Assembly: GCF_002127215.1 (NCBI RefSeq) | Contig: NZ_NFUT01000001.1 | Span: 372,001-436,000 of the forward strand | Origin: Hydrogenophaga sp. IBVHS2 | GTDB lineage: Bacteria > Pseudomonadota > Gammaproteobacteria > Burkholderiales > Burkholderiaceae_C | Direction of reading: 5' to 3' | Length of the DNA: 64,000 nucleotides | Shown: positions 39,460-49,032 of the stretch, piece after piece | How positions within the stretch are numbered: the stretch's first letter is position 1 | Layout: the number at the start of each line of letters is the position of its first letter | Made by a program: the position numbers and the translations under genes | Notes under the pieces: generated by a model | Seen by the model: the letters and a program-made list of their open reading frames with translations, nothing else | Database searches by the model: none | Told to the model about the DNA's origin: nothing

Positions 39460-41223
39460 TCAGACGATCTGCACGCCGCCCATGCCGGGCACCACGGGCA
39501 CATCGCGAAGCGGTGCGTCCGACGGGTGGGCGCTGCCTTCCCGGATCCGTCGCCCGACACCGGTGATCACCGCGCCGGCAGCCTGCACCAGCGGAGGCAC
39601 CACGGCCCGCCCCACCACCCAGCAAGTGATCAGCGAAGCACCCAGTGCAGTCACCTGACCGTAGGCGTCCTGGGTCGAGGTCGGATAGGCCGTGCTGTTG
39701 AACTCGGTGCTGTTGCCCTGCACCGGCACATTCACCGGGCCATAACCGGCCACCGTCTGTATGGCGTGGCTCAGGTGGAATGAATAGGCCATCAGTCCTG
39801 CGAGATTGCCCGCGGCCTTGCCGCCAGTCTGCAGGACTTTTCTCCAGTCCAGTCCGAACCGGTTTTCGGAGTCTTTGCTGGCCACGGTGAGCTTGAACTT
39901 GTCGGTCAGGTGGCGCGTGAGCGAATACGGCGCACTGTTGGGGTCGTTCAGGCTTGTGCGGACATCCTTGTCCAGTTCTTTCAGCATGTCTGCTGGCAAT
40001 CCTTTCAGCGCGGAGCTGAGCTCCGTTCGCAGGAGTCGGAGGGATGGAGCCGGTAGATCAGGACGAACGTCGTTCAGGATGTTTTCGATCGAGGCGGGCA
40101 CGGTGCCCGGATCGATGGCATCGGGTTTCGGAGTGCTGCTGCTTCCGGCCCGCATGGCATCCTTCAGCGCCTTGTGGAAGACCTTGAGCTGGACATGCGT
40201 CAGCGCTCTGTTCCCTTTGTGTTCCATCTCCAGCCGGATCTTGGTCGGTGTGCTCGAAAGGCCGGTGCCCTGCACCTTCGGGCGCAGCAGGTTCTGCAGA
40301 CCGACGGTGGCCGTGCCCCCGGCCAGCCCACCCGCCAGGGAGAACATCAGCTCCAAAGCCAGTGCTTCGACACGGGCGCCGCCGGCCTGTATCGATGCTG
40401 CCCGCGCGGCCAGACCGGCCGGGTTCGTCAGCATGTAAAACACCGTGAAGCTGAAGAAAGGTGCTTCGTTGCTGATCCAGCCCCGGCCGAACGCCCGGAG
40501 CATGGTGAGGAACTGCTCGCTCGCCTGGGGCAGATCGGGTTGTTCTTCTTCGGAGGCGTTGGCCACCGGCTTGCATGGGTGACCGTAGCTGCTCAGAACC
40601 GTCCGCATGGCGTTGCGCGCGGCATCCATGCCTTTCTGATCCCCGCAGATCTTGCATTCGAGGTAAGCGCAGCAGGCGGCGATGTAGCTGGTGAAGGCCG
40701 CGGTGTCCTTGTCGGCAGCCATGCCCAGACGCTCCCGCATCGTGGCAATGCCCGGCTCGATCAGGAGGTGGAGTCCCCCGGCAATCGCAGCGAACGCCTT
40801 GCCAGCGGCGTCTTGATGCCCGGTCGCGGTCAAGGCAAATTGCGCCAGGCGGCCGATCATGAATGACCCGCTGTAGGCCGCCGTGCCTGCCAGCGAGGCC
40901 AGCCAGCCATTCAGGGATGGCGGCGTCGCGGCTGCGGGGATGTTGGGCGGTTTCGGCACGGCACCACGGAGCCGGGGCAGGCTGACACCCACCGTGTCCG
41001 AATGGGAGGAAGCTTCCGCAACAAGATGGGATGGGTTCAACGACGGGTCTTCGTCCGAGACAGTCACGACGCTGCTGCTCGACATGCTCCTCGACATGCT
41101 CCTCGACGGCGGGCTGTATGTGGGGGACGGTTTGTTGCTGTCCGAGTCGCTGCTGTCGACCTTGCCGCTCTCGCTGGTGTCGGGCTTGGGGGCGGTCCGG
41201 AATAGGATGCTGATGGGATCCAT
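39460..41223 (-). CDS. Candidate type III effector, Ser/Pro-rich, membrane-associated
   Basis: I do not recognise this 587-residue protein. Its first 80 residues are rich in Ser, Pro, Asp and Lys and lack a Sec signal peptide, as in many type III secreted effectors. The rest has several moderately hydrophobic stretches (AAYSGSFMIGRLAQFAL, AGKAFAAIAGGLHLLIEP, ELMFSLAGGLAGGTATVGL, VTALGASLITCWVVGRAVV) separated by charged helical regions, which suggests membrane insertion in a target cell. The gene starts immediately after a CesT-type chaperone gene, with AGGAGG as ribosome site. By eye the base composition looks less GC-rich than the neighbours. No catalytic motif was found. An ordinary membrane protein is the alternative. 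Confidence 0.55.
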   Translation of the reverse strand: MDPISILFRTAPKPDTSESGKVDSSDSDSNKPSPTYSPPSRSMSRSMSSSSVVTVSDEDPSLNPSHLVAEASSHSDTVGVSLPRLRGAVPKPPNIPAAATPPSLNGWLASLAGTAAYSGSFMIGRLAQFALTATGHQDAAGKAFAAIAGGLHLLIEPGIATMRERLGMAADKDTAAFTSYIAACCAYLECKICGDQKGMDAARNAMRTVLSSYGHPCKPVANASEEEQPDLPQASEQFLTMLRAFGRGWISNEAPFFSFTVFYMLTNPAGLAARAASIQAGGARVEALALELMFSLAGGLAGGTATVGLQNLLRPKVQGTGLSSTPTKIRLEMEHKGNRALTHVQLKVFHKALKDAMRAGSSSTPKPDAIDPGTVPASIENILNDVRPDLPAPSLRLLRTELSSALKGLPADMLKELDKDVRTSLNDPNSAPYSLTRHLTDKFKLTVASKDSENRFGLDWRKVLQTGGKAAGNLAGLMAYSFHLSHAIQTVAGYGPVNVPVQGNSTEFNSTAYPTSTQDAYGQVTALGASLITCWVVGRAVVPPLVQAAGAVITGVGRRIREGSAHPSDAPLRDVPVVPGMGGVQIV

Positions 41224-41652
41224 TCAGGCCTCCTGGGTGTGTTTCTGGGGCACCAGGGGGTGCAGCAGGGTGCCGCGCCACTCGCCCAATTGCTTCAGCA
41301 GACGTCGGATCAGGCTGTCCAGCGGCGCTGCCTCCAGCGAAGCCGGTGCGGGCAGCCGGGTGCACAGCAGCACCTGGCCGGTGACCGGATCGAAGCCGAA
41401 GCGCAGATCGGGGTTGTTCCAGCTGGCCAGCTGGAGCAGCAGCAACTGTTCGTACACCGCCTGTGCCTGGGCCGTATCGACGGTGCCGAGGTAGGTCACC
41501 AGCAGCGCAGCGCTGCCGTCGTCATGCACCATGCATTCGAAGGTTTCGCCCCCGATGCTGGACGGACGCCGCTCTCCGAGGGCGTCGGGCTCGGCGGCCT
41601 CGAGTCCCAGGCTGACCTGGCGGCACACGGCCTGGAATGCAGGATGGTTCAT
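41224..41652 (-). CDS. CesT-type secretion chaperone
   Basis: This 142-residue acidic protein fits the CesT/Tir-chaperone pattern of class I type III chaperones. It has an N-terminal helix (FQAVCRQVSLGLEA), short beta strands (ETFECMVHDD, SAALLVTYLGTV), a central helix (AQAVYEQLLLLQLASWN), the strand pair LRFGFDPVTGQVLLCTRLP, and a C-terminal amphipathic helix (LDSLIRRLLKQLGEWRGTLL). Such chaperones bind one effector encoded next to them, and the next gene begins at the following base. An AAGGAG ribosome site precedes the ATG. Upstream is a possible HrpL-type promoter element. The call is based on pattern, not on a search. Confidence 0.65.
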   Translation of the reverse strand: MNHPAFQAVCRQVSLGLEAAEPDALGERRPSSIGGETFECMVHDDGSAALLVTYLGTVDTAQAQAVYEQLLLLQLASWNNPDLRFGFDPVTGQVLLCTRLPAPASLEAAPLDSLIRRLLKQLGEWRGTLLHPLVPQKHTQEA

Positions 41653-41697
41653 GAACTTGTCTCCTTGAAAAAACCAACGTGTTGAATTGGTGAGGAT

Positions 41698-41725
41698 TGC
41701 GTAACGTTTGGCAGAAGGCGGTTCC
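41698..41725 (-). promoter_or_regulatory. Possible hrp-box-like promoter element
   Basis: On the minus strand GGAACC (41720-41725) is followed after 15 bp by TTACGCA (41698-41704), 46 bp ahead of the chaperone start. The HrpL-type consensus is GGAACC-N15/16-CCACNNA, so the first half is perfect and the second matches at the A, C and final A but not at the leading CC. Chance occurrence cannot be excluded. Confidence 0.3.
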
Positions 41726-41837
41726 GATCCAGCTGGCACCTTCCCTCGCCTTTCCATCCCGCCGATCCGGTCGGGCATGGCTTGAGCCGCTGGCCGAAGC
41801 GCGGCATGATGGGCCGGTCCTACTCAGGGGGGTTCTC

Positions 41838-42746
41838 ATGCGCAAACCCGTTGTCTACAGCCCATCTCGCCGTTCAACGGCGGCGACGGCGGTGGCGGGC
41901 GAGGCTCCCGTGGCTTCCCAGGCCGGCCCGGTGCAGGGTCCTCGGGCGGCATGGCGCGAACGACTGGCATCGCCGCGCGCTGGCTGGCTGGTCTCCGCAA
42001 GCCTGATGGCCGTGCTGGCCGGCGTGCTGGTCTGGCAGGTCAGCCGCCCGGAGCCGCTGCCATTGACCCAGAAAGCCATCGATCAGGCGGTGCTGCGCAG
42101 CCTGTCGACCCAGGTGCTGCCGTCGCAGGCGGCCCGTGCAGCCGAAGTGATCCGCCCGGCGGTGGTGCGCGTGCAGTCCTATGGCCGCACCGACGCCGAC
42201 GATGACGACGAGGACGGTGTGGGCACCGGTGTGGTCATCGTGGACAAGGGCACCATCCTGACCAACCTGCACGTGGTGGCCGATGCCCGGCGCATCCGGC
42301 TGACCTTTGCCGACGGCAGCCATTCGGCCGCCACCATCGTGGGCGCCCAGCCGGAGAACGATCTGGCGGTGCTGCAGGCCCACACCATCCCGGACGATCT
42401 GGTGGCCGCCACCATGCGGTCCACGCACGACCTGCTGCCCGGCCAGGAGGTGGTGGCGGTGGGTTTCCCCTTCGGCATCGGGCCGTCGGTGTCGGCCGGT
42501 GTGGTGTCCGGCCTGGGTCGCTCCTTCAAGTCGCCGGACGGCGAGAACGAGGTGCGCAACCTGATCCAGTTCGACGCCGCCGCCAACCCGGGCAATTCCG
42601 GCGGACCGCTGATCACCATGAGCGGCGAGGTGGTCGGCATCGTCACCGGCATCCTCAACCCCACGCAGCAGCGCACCTTCGTGGGCATCGGTTTTGCGGT
42701 GCCCATCGAGAGCGCAGCATCGGCCGCCGGGCTGCCGCCGTTCTGA
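41838..42746 (+). CDS. S1C-family serine protease without PDZ domain
   Basis: This 302-residue protein has one membrane segment near residues 50-70 and a trypsin-like HtrA/DegS-type domain. The catalytic set is visible as TNLHVVADA, ENDLAVLQ and NPGNSGGPLI. The chain ends right after the protease domain, so the PDZ domain usual in DegS/DegP is missing. An aspartate-rich loop (DADDDDEDG) precedes the first catalytic strand. It probably acts in the periplasm, anchored in the inner membrane. It stands 21 bp before the moxR gene and may belong to that operon. The ATG at 41838 was chosen because it follows a GGGGGG ribosome site. Confidence 0.8.
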   Translation: MRKPVVYSPSRRSTAATAVAGEAPVASQAGPVQGPRAAWRERLASPRAGWLVSASLMAVLAGVLVWQVSRPEPLPLTQKAIDQAVLRSLSTQVLPSQAARAAEVIRPAVVRVQSYGRTDADDDDEDGVGTGVVIVDKGTILTNLHVVADARRIRLTFADGSHSAATIVGAQPENDLAVLQAHTIPDDLVAATMRSTHDLLPGQEVVAVGFPFGIGPSVSAGVVSGLGRSFKSPDGENEVRNLIQFDAAANPGNSGGPLITMSGEVVGIVTGILNPTQQRTFVGIGFAVPIESAASAAGLPPF

Positions 42747-42767
42747 ACACCTTCACAGGAGCCTCCC

Positions 42768-43769
<1,002 letters not shown>

Positions 43770-43774
43770 GGACC

Positions 43775-44788
43775 ATGACCATGTGGCCGCGCTGGTTGTC
43801 CCGACGATCCGAACCCGAGGTGGCCCCGGTGCCGGCGGCCAGCGCCGAGACCGTGCGCGCCGAGACCCTGGTGCGCCGGCTGGAGTGGACCGTGCTGCGC
43901 CGGCTGGACGGGCTGCTGCAGGGGGATCACCGCACCCTCATGCGCGGCGCGGGACTGGACCTGACCGACCTGCGCGAGTACCAGCTGCACGACGATGTCC
44001 GTCACATCGACTGGAACGTGACCGCCCGCCTTCAGCAGCCGCACGTGCGGGTGTTCACCGAAGACCGCGAGATGGCGGCCTGGTTCCTGATGGACCTCAG
44101 CCCGTCGGTGGATTTCGGCTCCGGCACCCGCCGCAAGAGCGAGGTGGCCCTGTCGTTCGTGACCGTGCTGGGCCGGCTGATCGGCCGGCACGGCAACCGG
44201 GTGGGGGCGGTGCTGTTCGGTGCCGGTGGGCCCGGCGGGGTGGACGCGGTGCTGCCGGCGCGTGGCGGCCGCAGCCATCTGCTGCAGATCGTCCAGAAGG
44301 TGCTCGCCGCCGTGGCCAGCCCGGCACGCGATGCCGCCGGCGGCACGCAGCTGTCCGAGCTGCTGCGGGTGGCCGGTCATGTGGTGCGGCAACGCTCGAC
44401 CGTGTTCGTGGTGTCGGACTTCATCAGCGAGCCGGGCTGGGAGGCCGGCCTGGGTGCGCTGGCCCGCCGGCACGATGTGGTGGCGGTGCGCCTGTTTGAT
44501 CCACTGGAGATCGAGCTGCCGGACGCCGGCCTGCTGCCGGTGCGCGATGCCGAGACCGGTGAGCAGCTCTGGATCGACACCAGCGACCGGGCTTTCAGGC
44601 AGCGGTTTGCCCGCATCGCCGCGCAGCGCGAGGCCGAGCTGCGCGAGGGCCTGGCCCGCTGCGGCGTGGACACGCTGGAGCTGTCGACCGACGACGATCT
44701 GGCCGAAGCCTTCACCCGTTTTCTGGATCTGCGGCGGCGGCGTCTGCGCCGCCGTGCGGCCCCGTCGGCAGCAGGAGTCCCGGCATGA
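43775..44788 (+). CDS. DUF58-domain protein
   Basis: This 337-residue protein has the DUF58 signature (LREYQLHDDVRHIDWNVTARLQQPHVRVFTEDRE) around residues 70-100 and a VWA-like fold after it. DUF58 proteins accompany MoxR ATPases and BatA-type proteins and probably form part of a membrane complex whose function is unclear. There is no signal peptide. The stop overlaps the start of the next gene (ATGA), so the two are coupled. A second ATG two codons downstream of the chosen start is possible. Confidence 0.9.
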   Translation: MTMWPRWLSRRSEPEVAPVPAASAETVRAETLVRRLEWTVLRRLDGLLQGDHRTLMRGAGLDLTDLREYQLHDDVRHIDWNVTARLQQPHVRVFTEDREMAAWFLMDLSPSVDFGSGTRRKSEVALSFVTVLGRLIGRHGNRVGAVLFGAGGPGGVDAVLPARGGRSHLLQIVQKVLAAVASPARDAAGGTQLSELLRVAGHVVRQRSTVFVVSDFISEPGWEAGLGALARRHDVVAVRLFDPLEIELPDAGLLPVRDAETGEQLWIDTSDRAFRQRFARIAAQREAELREGLARCGVDTLELSTDDDLAEAFTRFLDLRRRRLRRRAAPSAAGVPA

Positions 44789-45900
44789 ACATGGAAGCCT
44801 TCCCGCTCAGTCCGGCCGCCCTGGCCGGCTGGTTCCAGCAACTGCCGGTCAGCTTCCTGTGGCCGCAGATGCTGTGGCTGCTGCTGGCGCTGCCCCTGCT
44901 GGTGCTGCTGTACCTGTGGCTGATGGCGCGGCGGCGCAAGAGCGCGGTGCGGCTGGCCAGCCTGGCCATCGTGCGCGAGGCCGCCGGGCGCGGCCCCGGC
45001 TGGCGCCGCCACCTGCCGCCGGTGCTGCTGCTGCTGGCTGTGGCCGCCAGCCTGCTGGCCGCCGCCCGGCCGGTGGCCACGCTGCGGCTGCCGTCCACCC
45101 AGCAGACCATCATCCTGGCCATGGACGTGTCGGGCAGCATGCGCGCCGAAGATGTGAAGCCCAACCGGCTGGTCGCCTCCCAGGAAGCCGCCAAGGCCTT
45201 CCTGACCGGACTGCCGCGCCATGTGAAGGTGGGCATCGTGGCCTTTGCCGGATCGGCGCAGGTGGTGCAGCCGCCCACCCTGAGCCGCGACGACCTGGTG
45301 GCGGCCATCGACCGTTTCCAGCTGCAGCGCGCCACGGCCATCGGCAGCGCCATCGTGGTGTCGCTGGCCGAGATATTCCCTGACCAGAACATCAGCCTGG
45401 GCGATCTCACCTTCCAGCGCAACACCGACCCCTTTGCCCCCAAGGGCCGGGCGATCGACCGGCCGGCCGCGCAGGACAAGCCCTTCACGCCGGTGGCGCC
45501 CGGCTCCTACGGATCGGCGGCCATCATCCTGCTCACCGACGGGCAGCGCACCACCGGTGTGGACACGGCCGAGGCGGCGCAGATGGCAGCCGACCGCGGC
45601 GTGCGCGTCTACACCGTGGGCGTGGGCACGGTGGACGGCGAGGTGATCGGCTTCGAGGGCTGGTCGATGCGGGTGCGGCTGGACGAGGACAGCCTCAAGC
45701 AGGTCGCCCGTGCCACCCAGGCCGAGTACTTCCATGCCGGCACCGCCGACAACCTCAAGCAGGTGTACGAGTCGCTGGGCGCGCGCCTGACGGTGGAGAA
45801 GAAGGAAACCGAGATCTCGGGCCTGCTCGCCCTGGTGGGGGCCGCGCTGGCGCTGGTCGCCGCAGGGCTGTCGCTGCTGTGGTTCCACCGGGTGCTCTGA
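44785..45900 (+). CDS. BatA-like VWA membrane protein
   Basis: This 371-residue protein has an N-terminal hydrophobic pair (about residues 29-46 and 76-94), a von Willebrand A domain with the metal-binding DVSGSM and LLTDGQRTTG motifs, and a C-terminal membrane span near residues 346-366. The architecture matches BatA of Bacteroides-type aerotolerance operons, but only BatA is present; BatB, BatD and TPR partners are not seen. It probably works with the MoxR and DUF58 proteins encoded upstream. Confidence 0.87.
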   Translation: MNMEAFPLSPAALAGWFQQLPVSFLWPQMLWLLLALPLLVLLYLWLMARRRKSAVRLASLAIVREAAGRGPGWRRHLPPVLLLLAVAASLLAAARPVATLRLPSTQQTIILAMDVSGSMRAEDVKPNRLVASQEAAKAFLTGLPRHVKVGIVAFAGSAQVVQPPTLSRDDLVAAIDRFQLQRATAIGSAIVVSLAEIFPDQNISLGDLTFQRNTDPFAPKGRAIDRPAAQDKPFTPVAPGSYGSAAIILLTDGQRTTGVDTAEAAQMAADRGVRVYTVGVGTVDGEVIGFEGWSMRVRLDEDSLKQVARATQAEYFHAGTADNLKQVYESLGARLTVEKKETEISGLLALVGAALALVAAGLSLLWFHRVL

Positions 45901-45928
45901 GCCGGATGCCGGCGGCACAATCCGGGGG

Positions 45929-47140
45929 ATGAAAAACAATGTCCTGGTGGCCGGTGGCGGCATCGGCGGCCTGGCCTGTGCCCTGGCACTGGGGCGGGCC
46001 GGCGTCCCGGTGACGGTGCTGGAACAGGCACCGGCCTTCGGCGAAATCGGCGCCGGCATCCAGCTCGGCCCCAACGCCATGCGCGTGCTGTCGGACTGGG
46101 GGGTGGCCGATGCCCTGCACGAACACGCGTCCTTCCCGGATGAGCTGCGGGTGCGCAGCGCGAAAGACGGGCAGCTGCTCGGTCACATGCGGCTGGGTGC
46201 GTCCGCGCTGGCCCACTATGGCCATCCCTATGCCAGCGTGCACCGGGCCGACCTGCACCGCGTGCTGCTTTCGGCCTTGCTGGCCGGCGCACCGGCCTCG
46301 CTGAGCCTGAATGCCCGGATTGCCAGCTTCGAGTCGCAGGCCGACGGAGTGTCTCTGCGGCTGGAGGCCGGTCAGGCCTTGCAGGGTGAGGCACTCATCG
46401 GCTGCGATGGCCTGTGGAGCCGCGTACGCACCGGGCTCCTCGGGCCCGAGCCCCCCCGGCTGACCGGTCATCTGGCCTACCGGGGCATGATCCCGGCCGA
46501 CCGGCTGCCCCGTGCGCTGGCCACCAACACGGTCAATGCTTGGCTGGGACCCCGCATGCACGTGGTGCACTACCCCATCCGCCAGGGGCGATGGTTCAAC
46601 GTGGTGGCGGTGGTGCAGGGCCGGGCAGGGCAGGGGCACGCCGGCAGCGATCCGCGCCAGTGGTCTCAGGACGCGCTCACCGACGACCTGCTGCGGGCCA
46701 TGGGGCCTCTGGGTGCCGACCTGCAAGGACTCATCGATGCCGTGCCCTCCTGGACGCTGTGGAGCCTGCACGACCGACCGCCCATGACCGGCCCGCACGA
46801 ACATGCGCAGGGTCGGGTGGCGCTGCTGGGGGATGCGGCCCATCCGCTGCGGCCCTACCTGGCCCAGGGGGCTGCCATGGCACTGGAAGACGCATGGACG
46901 CTGGGTCAGCTGATCGACCGCCATCAGCACCCGGTGGACTGGTCGTCGGTGTTCCAGCGCTTTGCGCGCAGCCGCTGGCAGCGCAATGCCCGGGTGCAGG
47001 CCCAATCGCTGCGCAATGGCCGCATCTTCCACGCCCGGGGCCTGGTGCGCTGGGGCCGCGACACCGCCATGAACCTGCTGGGCGAGAAGCTCATGGATAA
47101 CCCCTGGCTGTACGGCGGGCCCCCGCTGCCGGCGGAATGA
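45929..47140 (+). CDS. FAD-dependent aromatic monooxygenase
   Basis: This 403-residue flavoprotein has the three fingerprints of class A hydroxylases: the FAD-binding GGGIGGLACALAL at the N-terminus, the DG motif IGCDGLWSRVR, and the GD motif LLGDAAHPLRPYLAQG. It resembles salicylate/3-hydroxybenzoate hydroxylases, but the substrate cannot be deduced. The stop overlaps the start of the TctC-like gene. An aromatic-acid role would fit the divergent kynurenine operon nearby, but this is only suggested by position. Confidence 0.8.
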   Translation: MKNNVLVAGGGIGGLACALALGRAGVPVTVLEQAPAFGEIGAGIQLGPNAMRVLSDWGVADALHEHASFPDELRVRSAKDGQLLGHMRLGASALAHYGHPYASVHRADLHRVLLSALLAGAPASLSLNARIASFESQADGVSLRLEAGQALQGEALIGCDGLWSRVRTGLLGPEPPRLTGHLAYRGMIPADRLPRALATNTVNAWLGPRMHVVHYPIRQGRWFNVVAVVQGRAGQGHAGSDPRQWSQDALTDDLLRAMGPLGADLQGLIDAVPSWTLWSLHDRPPMTGPHEHAQGRVALLGDAAHPLRPYLAQGAAMALEDAWTLGQLIDRHQHPVDWSSVFQRFARSRWQRNARVQAQSLRNGRIFHARGLVRWGRDTAMNLLGEKLMDNPWLYGGPPLPAE

Positions 47141-48114
47141 ACGCCCCGGCGTGGACCCGGCGGCGGTGGATGGCCGCCGCATCGGCGCTGGCAGCGGGTG
47201 CGGCAGCCCCTGCTGCGGCCACCGCAGCCCCATGGCCTGCGCGGCCGCTGCGCCTGCTGGTGGGTTTTCCGGGCGGGTCCTCGCCCGACCTCATGGCCCG
47301 GCTGCTGGCCGATCCGCTGGGCCGTGCCCTGGGCCAGCCGGTGGTGGTGGACAACCGGGTCGGTGCCGGCGGCAACCTGGCCGCCACCCTGGTGGCCCGG
47401 GCCACCGACGGCCACACCCTGGGCCTGATGATCAACGGCAACCTCACCACCGCGCGCCTGCTGCAGCCGGCCACGGCCTACGATCCCTTCACCGATCTGG
47501 CCCCGGTGGCCCTGCTGGGCAGCGCGCCGCTGCTGCTGTGTGCCGGCGCCGCCGCGCCGGCCGGTGCGGCGGCGCTGCTGGCACTCGGTCGGCAGGAGCG
47601 CGGCCGCTGGAACTACGGATCACCCGGCATCGGCACGCTGGGCCACCTGGGCATGGAGCTGCTGCAGCAGCGCGCCGGTCTGTCGGCGGTGCATGTGCCG
47701 TACCCGGGCAACCCGCAGGTGGTGGCCGCTCTGCTGGCAGGCGAAGTGCAGCTGGCCCTGCTGCCGCCGGGCCTGGCCCTGCCGCTGGTGCGCTCGGGGC
47801 GGCTGCGGGCGGTGCTGGCCACCTCGGCCGGCCGCAGCGCACTGGCCCACGATCTGCCCGGCCTGCGGGAGGTCGGCCTGGACCTTCCTGCACTGGAAAT
47901 CTGGAACGCCGTGGCTGCGCCGCGCGGCCAGCCTGCAGCCCAGGTGCAGCGCCTGGCGGCCGAACTCACCCGCATCGTGCGCGAACCGTCGGTGCGCGAG
48001 GCCATGGCGGGGCAGGGCTGGAGCGTGGTGGGGGCCGGCCCCGAAGGCCTGGCCCGGCGCATGGCGGCCGATGCCGCCCTCATGGCGCCCCTGATCGGCC
48101 GCCTGCCGCGCTGA
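47137..48114 (+). CDS. Tripartite tricarboxylate transporter-type binding protein
   Basis: This 325-residue protein is a Bug/TctC-family substrate-binding protein. It has a Tat- or Sec-like N-terminal signal (RRRWMAAASALAAGAAAPAAA) and the family motifs RPLRLLVGFPGGSSPDLMARLLA, GAGGNLAATLVA and YGSPGIGTLGHLGMELL. It lacks the membrane partners TctA and TctB nearby, as is common for the many orphan Bug proteins of Burkholderiales, so the ligand is unknown. It starts in overlap with the FAD monooxygenase and converges on kynA with a 2-bp gap. Confidence 0.87.
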   Translation: MNAPAWTRRRWMAAASALAAGAAAPAAATAAPWPARPLRLLVGFPGGSSPDLMARLLADPLGRALGQPVVVDNRVGAGGNLAATLVARATDGHTLGLMINGNLTTARLLQPATAYDPFTDLAPVALLGSAPLLLCAGAAAPAGAAALLALGRQERGRWNYGSPGIGTLGHLGMELLQQRAGLSAVHVPYPGNPQVVAALLAGEVQLALLPPGLALPLVRSGRLRAVLATSAGRSALAHDLPGLREVGLDLPALEIWNAVAAPRGQPAAQVQRLAAELTRIVREPSVREAMAGQGWSVVGAGPEGLARRMAADAALMAPLIGRLPR

Positions 48115-48116
48115 GT

Positions 48117-49022
48117 TCAGAGGCTGGTGCGCAGCCGCCAGATTTCCGGGAACAGCACCACGTCGAGCATCCTGCGCAGGTAGCTCACGCCGCCGGTGCC
48201 GCCGGTGCCGCGCTTGAAGCCAATGACCCGCTCCACCGTGGTGAGGTGGCGGAAGCGCCAGAGCCGGAAGCTGTCCTCGATGTCGGCCAGTTCCTCGCCC
48301 AGCTGGTACAGGTCCCAGTGCTGGCGCGGATCCCGGTAGACCTGCAGCCAGGCGGCTTCGACCGCGTCGCTGGCCTCGTAAGGGCGGCTCCAGTCGCGCT
48401 CGGTGTGGCTGGCCGGCACCGGCAGACCGCGCCGCGCCAGCAGGCGCAGGGCTTCGTCGTACAGCGAAGGTGCGCGCCACGCCGCATCCACCACCGCGCG
48501 GCGGTCCGGGTGGTGGGCATGGGGCTGCAGCATGGCGGCGTTCTTGTTGCCCATGGCGAATTCGATGCAGCGGTACTGGTGGCTCTGGAAGCCGCTGCTC
48601 TGGGCCAGATAGGGCCGCAGCGCGCTGTACTCGGGCGGCGTCATGGTGGCCAGCACGTCCCAGGCATGGACCAGCTGCTCCATGATGCGGCTCACCCGGG
48701 CCAGCATCTTGAAGGCCGGGGGCAGATCGTCGCGCGCGATGTGGCCGATGGCCGCGTGCAGCTCGTGCAGCATGAGCTTCATCCACAGCTCGCTGGTCTG
48801 GTGCTGCACGATGAACAGCATCTCGTCGTGCGCCGGCGACAGCGGCTTTTGTGCCGACAGGATGGCGTCGAGCTGCAGGTAGTCGCCATAGCTCATGTCC
48901 TGGCTGAAGTCGAGCTGCGCCCCCTCTTCGTGAACGATGGCTTCGGGCATGGCCTCGCGGGCCACGGTGCCGGAGAAGGGGCAGCCACCCGCCGCAGCGG
49001 TCCGGTCGTTCGGTTCGGTCAT
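48117..49022 (-). CDS. kynA: Tryptophan 2,3-dioxygenase
   Basis: KynA is the haem enzyme that opens the tryptophan ring to N-formylkynurenine, the first step of the kynurenine pathway. The 301-residue protein has the family motifs [50 protein letters not shown] and, near the end, [20 protein letters not shown] with the haem-ligand histidine. It has a longer N-terminus than E. coli-type homologues would need, starting with a Cys-Pro-rich stretch. It is the last gene of the kynB-kynU-kynA operon and follows kynU by 10 bp. Confidence 0.95.
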   Translation of the reverse strand: MTEPNDRTAAAGGCPFSGTVAREAMPEAIVHEEGAQLDFSQDMSYGDYLQLDAILSAQKPLSPAHDEMLFIVQHQTSELWMKLMLHELHAAIGHIARDDLPPAFKMLARVSRIMEQLVHAWDVLATMTPPEYSALRPYLAQSSGFQSHQYRCIEFAMGNKNAAMLQPHAHHPDRRAVVDAAWRAPSLYDEALRLLARRGLPVPASHTERDWSRPYEASDAVEAAWLQVYRDPRQHWDLYQLGEELADIEDSFRLWRFRHLTTVERVIGFKRGTGGTGGVSYLRRMLDVVLFPEIWRLRTSL

Positions 49023-49032
49023 GGCGGCTCCT

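Noticed and set aside
39460-41652. Mobile element carrying the effector-like pair
   Set aside because: No transposase, integrase, tRNA, target-site repeat or terminal inverted repeat was seen around it, so transfer is only suggested by composition.
41653-41837. PIP box (TTCGC-N15-TTCGC) for an HrpX/HrpB-type regulator
   Set aside because: No pair of TTCGC words at the right spacing was found in the gap.
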